Shown here one piece after another: positions 1 through 5,296 of a stretch of 7,922 nt of DNA. The stretch covers positions 1 through 7,922 of the forward strand of contig CACXDF010000035.1 of the NCBI GenBank assembly GCA_902766325.1, given 5' to 3'. The position numbers and the translations under genes are program-made. Within the stretch, counting starts at the first letter, position 1, and each line of letters opens with the position of its first letter. The notes under the pieces were generated by a model, which worked only from the letters and a program-made list of their open reading frames with translations, ran no database searches and was not told the DNA's origin. The stretch is from an uncultured Eubacteriales bacterium. Lineage in GTDB: Bacteria > Bacillota > Clostridia > Christensenellales > DTU072.

Positions 1-627
1 CGGCACGATCTTCCGTAAAACCTCTTCCGCCGACGGAAAGAACTCCGTCTCCCCGCCGTCTCCTTTTTCGAGAGGCAACAGTCGAACTGCCTTTACTTCG
101 GCGCTCATTCCACTCGAAAAGTCGGTATAAACGACGTAAATATCCGTCAATTCATTGCCGAACTTTTGCAGTAGGATATCCGTTATATTCCGAGCCGTGC
201 GCAGAACGTGACCTTCCGTTCCGAACGAAAAATCCTTTTCGACGGCCGCATCGTGCTTGGTATAATATTGCCGTCCGTATTCGCCCGCAACGAACAACCT
301 TGCGTCCTCGTATTCGGAGAGCAGAGCGTTCGTTTTGCGAATGACGTTATAGTTATAGGCCCCGGCAAGCCCCTTGTCGGCGGTAATGATGACGATGCCG
401 ACCTTCTTTTCCGCCGCTTCGCGAAGATAACGGCTTTTCGCCGCCTCTTTTCCCGACGTAAAAGCGGGCATTACCTCTTGCAACGCGGAAAAACAGGCGC
501 GCGCGTTCGCAAGTTCCGTTTTCGCCCGACGAAGCTTTGTCGAAGCGATCATATACATGGCGCTCGTCAGCGTTTCTATCTCCGAGATGCTCTCGATATG
601 GCTTTTTACTTCTTTCTTATTTGCCAT
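1..627 (-). CDS. atpG: F1 ATP synthase gamma subunit (5' part; gene runs off the window at base 1)
   Basis: Gamma is the central rotor shaft of F1, coupling c-ring rotation to catalysis in the alpha3beta3 head at the cytoplasmic face of the membrane. From the ATG at 627 the frame stays open for 209 codons to the window edge; the family is usually about 285 residues, so roughly the last quarter is missing. The N-terminal helix carries the family pattern ending TSAMYMIASTKLRRAK (about residues 21-36), and the Rossmann-like segment contains ITADKGLAGAYNYNVIR, matching the usual ITSDRGLCGGYNSNVIR. The start lies inside the end of atpA (11 bp overlap, 617-627) and is preceded by a GAGAGG Shine-Dalgarno, so translation is probably coupled to atpA. 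Beta and epsilon genes are expected beyond base 1 but not seen. Confidence 0.95.
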   Translation of the reverse strand, partial: MANKKEVKSHIESISEIETLTSAMYMIASTKLRRAKTELANARACFSALQEVMPAFTSGKEAAKSRYLREAAEKKVGIVIITADKGLAGAYNYNVIRKTNALLSEYEDARLFVAGEYGRQYYTKHDAAVEKDFSFGTEGHVLRTARNITDILLQKFGNELTDIYVVYTDFSSGMSAEVKAVRLLPLEKGDGGETEFFPSAEEVLRKIVP

Positions 628-2350
628 ACGTCCTCTCGATATAGTCTTTGGCGAGAGCCGATATCTCTTCTTTGTCTTCTTTCGAAAGAAGTCCGCTTTC
701 CTCTATCCTTTCGCCGATCTCCGGATGCTTTTCTTCAATGAAAGCGACCGTGTCGAAAGCGATACTGCGGAATTTATCCGCATTGCTTACGGTAATAAGT
801 CTCCCCAATACGACGTTAAGGAGGATCACCTGCGTATGCATGGCGAGAGGACTGAATTTTTCTTGTCGGAGCGTCCGCATCAGACCCTGACCGTACGCAA
901 GACGGCGTAAAGTGCTTTCGTCGAGATCGTTCGCGAACTGCGTAAAGGCTTCCATTTCACGATACTGCGCCAGATCGAGACGGAGAGTACCGGAAGAAAG
1001 TTTCATGGCTTTGGACTGCGCGTCGCCGCCCACACGAGAGACCGACAAACCGACGTTGACCGCCGGACGCTGACCGGAGAAAAACAAATTGCTTTCGAGA
1101 TAGATCTGTCCGTCGGTAATGGAAATGATATTGGTCGGGATATAAGCCGACACGTCGCCCGCCTGCGTTTCCACGATGGGGAGCGCGGTGATACTGCCGC
1201 CGCCCTTTTCGTCCGACAGATGCGCCGAGCGTTCCAAAAGACGGGAGTGCAAATAAAAGACGTCGCCGGGATAGGCTTCTCGTCCCGGAGAACGGTTCAG
1301 TAAAAGACTGAGTGAACGATAGGACACGGCGTGCTTTGACAAGTCGTCGTAAATAATAAGAACGTCCTTGCCCTGATCCATAAAGTACTCGGCAAGGGCG
1401 CACCCTGCGTAAGGAGCGACGTACTGAAGAGGCGCCGCTTCTCCCGCCGTAGCGGCCATGACGACGGTATAATCCATCGCGTCGTGCTTTTTCAACGCGT
1501 CGCAAATATGAATGACAGAAGACATCTTCTGTCCGATGGCCACGTAAATGCAAATTACGTCTTTCCCTTTTTGGTTGACGATCGTATCGACGGCAATCGC
1601 CGTTTTACCCGTTTGACGGTCGCCGATGATCAATTCTCTCTGGCCCCGACCGATCGGGAACATGGAGTCGATAACGAGCAAGCCCGTTTCAAGCGGTCTG
1701 TTGACCGGTTGACGGTCGATAATATCGGGAGCCGGACGTTCAATGGGATAATAAGCATCCGCTGCGATCTCGCCCATTCCGTCGATAGGTTCTCCGAGGG
1801 CGTTGATCACCCTGCCGATATAGGCTTCTCCCGCCGGGATGCCGGCCGTCTTTTCCGTACGATAAGCGATATCGCCTTCGCATACGGTATCGTCGGTATC
1901 GAACAAAATACATCCGATCTCGTCTTTTTCGAGCGATAACACCATCCCTTTTACGCCGGAAGAGAAAACAAGTATCTCGCCGTACGTTGCGTTCTGCGGT
2001 CCGGACAACTTGGCAATGCCGTCGCCTACCGAAAGAACGACGCCCGTTTCCTGCGGCAAAACCGAAGGGCGCCAGGCGCTGACTTCTTCTTTCAAAAGGG
2101 TAATGACGTTTTCGCCTTTGGCTTTCAATAAGGCGGAAGTGAGCTGCCGAACGCGCTCTTCCGCGCTCCAGTCGTACAGGTCGGCTCCGACTTGCAAAGC
2201 AAAGCCGCCTTCATAGCGGTCGCTCTTTTCCCAAACAAGAACGTATCCCGAACCGTATTTTTTTTCGACAAAGCGTAAAAAGCCCGCTTTTTGTTTGTCC
2301 GTGGGCGGGCAAGAAGAGTACAGATAGGCTGTTTTTTCGGCGTTATTCAT
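617..2350 (-). CDS. atpA: F1 ATP synthase alpha subunit with an N-terminal delta (OSCP) C-terminal-domain fusion
   Basis: The protein is 577 residues, about 75 longer than a normal alpha subunit. Residues about 95-577 are a complete alpha: beta-barrel start (VLSVGDGIAKLSG, 105-117), Walker A GDRQTGKT (243-250), Walker B region DVLIIYDD (329-336), and the arginine-finger segment VSRVGG with Arg439. Alpha binds nucleotide non-catalytically and supplies that arginine to the beta catalytic sites. Residues about 7-74 instead resemble the C-terminal domain of delta/OSCP, which ties subunit b to the head. The ATG at 2350 overlaps the atpF stop by 8 bp and has a GAGGG Shine-Dalgarno 5 nt upstream. 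No ATG occurs near the alpha boundary (next Met is residue 136), and the in-frame TTG codons at residues 75 and 86 lack a Shine-Dalgarno, so a separate standard-length alpha is unlikely. The alpha identity is certain; the delta assignment is strong but by eye. Confidence 0.96.
   Translation of the reverse strand: MNNAEKTAYLYSSCPPTDKQKAGFLRFVEKKYGSGYVLVWEKSDRYEGGFALQVGADLYDWSAEERVRQLTSALLKAKGENVITLLKEEVSAWRPSVLPQETGVVLSVGDGIAKLSGPQNATYGEILVFSSGVKGMVLSLEKDEIGCILFDTDDTVCEGDIAYRTEKTAGIPAGEAYIGRVINALGEPIDGMGEIAADAYYPIERPAPDIIDRQPVNRPLETGLLVIDSMFPIGRGQRELIIGDRQTGKTAIAVDTIVNQKGKDVICIYVAIGQKMSSVIHICDALKKHDAMDYTVVMAATAGEAAPLQYVAPYAGCALAEYFMDQGKDVLIIYDDLSKHAVSYRSLSLLLNRSPGREAYPGDVFYLHSRLLERSAHLSDEKGGGSITALPIVETQAGDVSAYIPTNIISITDGQIYLESNLFFSGQRPAVNVGLSVSRVGGDAQSKAMKLSSGTLRLDLAQYREMEAFTQFANDLDESTLRRLAYGQGLMRTLRQEKFSPLAMHTQVILLNVVLGRLITVSNADKFRSIAFDTVAFIEEKHPEIGERIEESGLLSKEDKEEISALAKDYIERTYGK
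2129..2332 (-). other. Delta/OSCP C-terminal domain encoded inside atpA
   Basis: This segment encodes residues about 7-74 of the alpha fusion. It follows the delta C-terminal-domain plan: an opening strand (TAYLYSSCPPTDKQ, matching the usual 'A.V.SA.PLS.EQ'), a helix (KAGFLRFVEKKYG), a second strand (YVLVWEKSD), then the hallmark GGF...VGADLYDWSAEERVRQL, which parallels the common 'IGGF.I.IGD.V.D.SV...L..L'. In ordinary F-type enzymes this domain binds the C-terminus of subunit b. The six-helix N-terminal domain of delta, which caps the alpha N-termini, is not encoded here or anywhere else in the window. That it folds and works as delta is inference. Confidence 0.85.
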
Positions 2351-2822
2351 TTTTGCCCTCGTTCGCTTCGCTCAAGAATACGTCCATCGCGGCGGAGGGA
2401 TCGGACGCGGCTTTTTTATAGGCCTTCGCCACAAGACCGACGATCTCGGCTTGCGCTCCGTCGACGATCTTTTTCTTTTCCGCTTCGCCTTCGACTTTTG
2501 CCCTGCTTACGATCTCCGCGGCCTCTTTTTCGGCGCGATCCATCGCTTCCTGCCGTTCTTTTACGGCGAGAAGATCGGCGTCCTGCTTCTTTTGGGCAAT
2601 CTCTTCGTCCACAACGGACAACTTCTCTTCGTACGTCTGTTTCAGTTCTTCGGCGTCCGCCAGTTTCTTGTTCGCGTCGTCGTCCATGTCCTTGTAGTAT
2701 TGCACTCGCTTGTCCATGAACTTTTTGACGGGTCTATAGAGCAAGAAAAACAGAATGGCAAAGAGCAGCACGAAGTTGAAAAGATGCAGAAGGATCTGTT
2801 TCCAATCAATATTCAGCGGCAT
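2343..2822 (-). CDS. atpF: F0 ATP synthase subunit b (peripheral stalk)
   Basis: Subunit b is the membrane-anchored peripheral stalk that holds the F1 head still against rotor torque. The 159-residue protein has one N-terminal transmembrane helix (about 9-28), the conserved basic exit YRPVKKFMDKR (29-39), then a long charged Ala/Glu/Lys-rich coiled coil (about 40-135) and a short C-terminal tail. Length is normal for the family. The ATG at 2822 has a GAGG Shine-Dalgarno 6 nt upstream and follows the atpE stop by 12 bp. Its end overlaps atpA by 8 bp, so no separate delta gene fits between them. In most operons atpH follows directly; here the b C-terminus (about 130-159) would have to engage the delta-like domain on alpha. 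No b-delta fusion as in mycobacteria is present. Confidence 0.95.
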   Translation of the reverse strand: MPLNIDWKQILLHLFNFVLLFAILFFLLYRPVKKFMDKRVQYYKDMDDDANKKLADAEELKQTYEEKLSVVDEEIAQKKQDADLLAVKERQEAMDRAEKEAAEIVSRAKVEGEAEKKKIVDGAQAEIVGLVAKAYKKAASDPSAAMDVFLSEANEGKNE

Positions 2823-2834
2823 TGTTTACCTCGT

Positions 2835-3230
2835 TTACAATACAAATATCAAAAGGATCGCAACGATAAGAGCGTATATTACGAGCGTTTCGACAAAGAC
2901 GAGACCGAGCATCATCGTCGTTCTTATCTTGCCTTCGGCTTCGGGCTGACGAGCGATACCGTCGATGGCCTTAACGATAACCAGACCCATCATAACGGCG
3001 CCTGCCGAGGCTACGGCTCCGAGAACGATAGCGGCCGACCATGCCTTAGTCTGTTTGGTCTCTTCCTGCGCGACGTTCAAGGCCGTCTGAGAGTCGTTTC
3101 CCACGGCCTGTTCTTCGGCGGCGAAAGCGACGTTCTGCTGTTGCAGTCCGGCGGCAACGAAAGCCAATACGGACAGCATCAAAATGACGGCGAACATCAA
3201 TAAAACGGTCTTTTTTGCGGTCAATTTCAT
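2835..3230 (-). CDS. atpE: F0 ATP synthase subunit c with signal-like N-terminal extension
   Basis: Subunit c forms the rotor ring that carries ions across the membrane. Residues 63-131 are the classic hairpin: helix 1, the polar loop ARQPEAEG (93-100), and helix 2 with the ion-carrying Glu114 in VFVETLVIY. Before it lie about 62 extra residues: a basic start, a hydrophobic stretch (about 8-28), a possible signal-peptidase site AFA (35-37), and an acidic linker (38-62). Ordinary c subunits are 70-90 residues. The ATG at 3230 is chosen because GGAGG sits 9 nt upstream; an in-frame ATG at 3296 inside atpB lacks a comparable site. Helix 1 lacks the Gln found in sodium-binding c subunits (Met81 aligns there), so protons are the likelier coupling ion. 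The GxGxGxGxG ladder reads AxAxAxMxG. Confidence 0.95.
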   Translation of the reverse strand: MKLTAKKTVLLMFAVILMLSVLAFVAAGLQQQNVAFAAEEQAVGNDSQTALNVAQEETKQTKAWSAAIVLGAVASAGAVMMGLVIVKAIDGIARQPEAEGKIRTTMMLGLVFVETLVIYALIVAILLIFVL

Positions 3231-3239
3231 TTTTGGATT

Positions 3240-3244
3240 CCTCC
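3240..3244 (-). promoter_or_regulatory. Shine-Dalgarno deciding the atpE start
   Basis: GGAGG on the minus strand lies 9 nt before the ATG at 3230, in the 25 bp gap after the atpB stop. It supports a 131-residue c subunit over the longer 153-residue reading that starts inside atpB. Confidence 0.85.
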
Positions 3245-3255
3245 ACGTAAAATAA

Positions 3256-4086
3256 TTATTGTTTATTCTTTTTCCCTTTTCGGGATTTTTTGACATGAGG
3301 TTCAGTCGCTTCGCCGTAGAACAGAGAAGCGAGCATAATAAGAACGTACGTCTGGATCAAGGCGTGGAGCAGCGTAAACAGCACGCCGACGATAACGGGC
3401 AGACCTATGCTCAAGAACTGTACGTAATACACGAGTTCGGTGACGAGAAGTCCGCTGAGCAACGCGCCGAAAAGGCGGAAGCTCATGGAGATGGGAAGCG
3501 AAAAGTCTTTCAGCGTATTGGCAAGACCTTTCATCTTATTTGCGACGATACCTCCGCACATGATGAAGAGGTACGTCGTGCAACCCATGGCGATGGCGCC
3601 GTTGATATCGGATAAAGGCGCGGGAAGCGAGATCGGGTGTCCTTTCGTCGTGACGGCCTGGATCCCGAAAAGCTCGAATATCGTACTGAAAAAGATATAC
3701 GTGCCGGCAACGAAAATGTAAGCGGACAACACGTTGGGACGGTGCGGGCTGTTATCTCTGGCTACGCCGCCGAACAGGTCTACCAGTTTTTCCAAAGCCG
3801 CCTGAAACTTATTCGGGATCAACGTGAACTTCGGGATAACGAAAATGCGGATGATAAGACAAGCGATAAAAAGGATGCCGGTGATGACGAAAGCGGAGAT
3901 AAGTCCGGGGTTAACTTCCAGCCCGAACAGACTGATCCGGTTCGACTCGTGCAAAACGGCGTCGGACATAGCCTCCTGGATGGTCTCTTCTTTCTCGACC
4001 GACGGCGCCAGAATGGCCGCGACCAAAATGGCCGCCAAAACGCAAGCAAAGGTGATGAGTAATACTCTTTTTGTTTTTTTCGTCAT
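3256..4086 (-). CDS. atpB: F0 ATP synthase subunit a
   Basis: Subunit a is the membrane stator that holds the two proton half-channels against the c-ring. The 276-residue protein has an N-terminal hydrophobic segment (about 8-28), a polar stretch (about 30-58), then several membrane helices. The essential arginine is Arg204 in MSFRLFG, and the last helix keeps Gln245 in LIQTYVLIMLASLFYG. The motif usually reading RLFGN..AGE/H is RLFGALLSGLL here, so the Asn and the acidic/His position (E. coli Asn214 and Glu219) become Ala208 and Leu213; Glu217 lies one turn further. The C-terminus is very basic. The ATG at 4086 is preferred over an in-frame TTG at 4098, because that TTG overlaps the TGAGG Shine-Dalgarno of the ATG. 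This is the first gene of the operon; no atpI precedes it. Confidence 0.95.
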   Translation of the reverse strand: MTKKTKRVLLITFACVLAAILVAAILAPSVEKEETIQEAMSDAVLHESNRISLFGLEVNPGLISAFVITGILFIACLIIRIFVIPKFTLIPNKFQAALEKLVDLFGGVARDNSPHRPNVLSAYIFVAGTYIFFSTIFELFGIQAVTTKGHPISLPAPLSDINGAIAMGCTTYLFIMCGGIVANKMKGLANTLKDFSLPISMSFRLFGALLSGLLVTELVYYVQFLSIGLPVIVGVLFTLLHALIQTYVLIMLASLFYGEATEPHVKKSRKGKKNKQ

Positions 4087-4092
4087 AAAACG

Positions 4093-4097
4093 CCTCA
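4093..4097 (-). promoter_or_regulatory. Shine-Dalgarno deciding the atpB start
   Basis: TGAGG on the minus strand with a 6 nt spacer to the ATG at 4086. It partly covers an alternative in-frame TTG at 4098-4096, which is therefore unlikely to be the start. Confidence 0.75.
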
Positions 4098-4124
4098 ATA
4101 CGCACGCGCGTTTATAATAAGTAA

Positions 4125-4153
4125 ATTATACGCTAACGATAATATATTGTCAA
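4125..4153 (-). promoter_or_regulatory. Consensus housekeeping sigma promoter of the ATP synthase operon
   Basis: On the minus strand, TTGACA (4153-4148), a 17 bp spacer and TATAAT (4130-4125) match the sigma70/sigmaA consensus exactly. Transcription should start near 4118, giving a leader of about 30 nt before the atpB ATG. The promoter lies just downstream of the terminator of the preceding block, so the ATP synthase genes form a separate, probably strongly transcribed unit. Activity is inferred. Confidence 0.9.
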
Positions 4154-4164
4154 CAAGCCGAATT

Positions 4165-4210
4165 AAAAAAGAAAACGGCTCGCGCATTCCCGCGCAAAGC
4201 CGTCTTTTTT
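4165..4210 (-). terminator. Rho-independent terminator after the glycosyltransferase-like gene
   Basis: Arms ACGGCT (4175-4180) and AGCCGT (4198-4203) pair, continue after a 3 nt bulge through CGCG/CGCG, and close on a 6 nt loop (4185-4190). On the minus strand the hairpin is followed by a T-rich run (4174-4165), and it starts about 25 nt past the stop at 4229. There is also a T-run on the plus-strand side (4205-4210), so it could act both ways. It separates the two transcription blocks. Confidence 0.85.
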
Positions 4211-4228
4211 TATCGAGCCACAGTCGGA

Positions 4229-5296
4229 CTATTCTTCGTCGTCATCGTCTTTTTCCACCGTCCATTCTTCCTCTTCCGGCTCTTCCTGTTCGATGGGTTC
4301 CGCATTTAATTTTTCTTCCAACAGGTTTTTCAAACAATCCGCGTAAGCGGCGCCTATCTTGGGTTTTTTCGAAGCGTCCGGCTTGATCTGCGCCAAAAGG
4401 CTCTCCACGTACTCCGAGACGGAGTCATCTACGGGCAGGATATTGACCGTTGCTTTCTTTTCGCGGGCGCGTTTGGAAAGAGTTCCTTCCTTCGTCGCAA
4501 CGATCAGGTCCGCCGCCGTTATCGCCTTATCTTCGTCGTCGGGGCCGAGCACTCGTCCGCCGGCGGATATTATGAGTCCCGCCGTTTCTTGATCGTCGCA
4601 TATAAACAACGCTTCTTTCGTCTCGTTGACCGTTCCCGGTAAAACGCTGATCTGTTCTTGCTCGTCTTCGTCCGCTTTTTCCACAAGGAACAGAATGGCC
4701 TGCTTGGTGATGCCGAGCGACGACTTGGCTTCGTTGCGAAGATCCTCTCTGCTCTTTTGTTCGGATAAGACGGCGATACCCATCACGATCTTTTCGGCCG
4801 GAACGCCGTTTGCGATCAAAGCGTTTCGTTCCGTCAGATCTTCGACGAAATAAAACTCCACTTGTTCGTCGATAAGTTCGTCCTGCGCTTTATCGCCGAA
4901 CATAACGCACACGCTGCACTTGACGCCCGTCTTCTTTCTTTCGACAAGAATGCTCCTGAGCGCCTCTTCGGTGGACACGACGACCACGTCCGGCACGAAA
5001 CGATACAAGAGATTACGGACCGTTTTTTGCGGCAGACCGCACCAGTCTCCGTACGTCATGTTTTCCGGATTGCGCTTGTGTATCTTTTTTTTGCATTTTT
5101 TAAAAAGTCTGCGCGAGCCGCTCCCTTCCGGGAAAAACTTGTCGAAAAAAGCGTTTTTAACGAGACAACGCAGTTTCTTTTCGGAAATAACTATTCCGGC
5201 AAAGCGGTTATCGCTTATCAGCGGTTTTTTGACCGAACGAGCCAGCGGAAGCATATTTTCCGGCGTTATAAATACGACTGATTTTTTATTTTGCAT
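4229..5296 (-). CDS. Degenerate GT28/MGDG-synthase-like (GT-B fold) protein with acidic tail
   Basis: This 355-residue protein has no certain assignment. Its middle follows the pattern of MGDG-synthase/GT28 glycosyltransferases: VPDVVVVSTEEAL (101-113), a strand at CSVCVMFGDKAQDE (127-140), YFVEDLTERNALIANGVPAEKI (149-170) and GIAV (173-176). A second Rossmann-like half includes ISAGGRVLGPDDEDKAITAADLIVATKEGTLSKRA (243-277), where active enzymes have a mutual-monitor GG.T..E motif. The N-terminal glycine-rich GHxxAA motif of active members is not seen. The tail (333-355) is mostly Glu and Asp. It may be a catalytically dead or repurposed glycosyltransferase, perhaps a binding or regulatory protein. 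The start at the ATG 5296 is chosen over a GTG at 5305 that lies inside the Shine-Dalgarno. It overlaps the preceding gene by 11 bp and is the last gene before the terminator. Confidence 0.75.
   Translation of the reverse strand: MQNKKSVVFITPENMLPLARSVKKPLISDNRFAGIVISEKKLRCLVKNAFFDKFFPEGSGSRRLFKKCKKKIHKRNPENMTYGDWCGLPQKTVRNLLYRFVPDVVVVSTEEALRSILVERKKTGVKCSVCVMFGDKAQDELIDEQVEFYFVEDLTERNALIANGVPAEKIVMGIAVLSEQKSREDLRNEAKSSLGITKQAILFLVEKADEDEQEQISVLPGTVNETKEALFICDDQETAGLIISAGGRVLGPDDEDKAITAADLIVATKEGTLSKRAREKKATVNILPVDDSVSEYVESLLAQIKPDASKKPKIGAAYADCLKNLLEEKLNAEPIEQEEPEEEEWTVEKDDDDEE

Noticed and set aside
208..741. A 177-codon open frame on the plus strand
   Set aside because: Antisense to atpG and the end of atpA; no domain or convincing ribosome site.
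957..1553. A 198-codon open frame on the minus strand inside atpA
   Set aside because: Arg-rich out-of-frame reading of the alpha nucleotide-binding region.
2343..2350. A separate short delta gene between atpF and atpA
   Set aside because: The genes overlap by 8 bp, and the delta-like reading is in frame with alpha without a stop.
2451..3203. A 250-codon open frame on the plus strand
   Set aside because: It spans the antisense of atpF and atpE, with repetitive His/Gln/Phe composition typical of antisense reading.
2960..3230. Sodium-coupled c-ring
   Set aside because: The Gln ligand position in helix 1 aligns with Met and the residue after Glu-Thr is Leu; Thr115 and Tyr119 alone do not make the site.
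2835..3296. A longer c subunit starting at the ATG 3296 inside atpB
   Set aside because: The ATG at 3230 has GGAGG at good spacing, while the added 22 residues (rich in Lys and Asn) lie across the end of atpB and the ribosome site.
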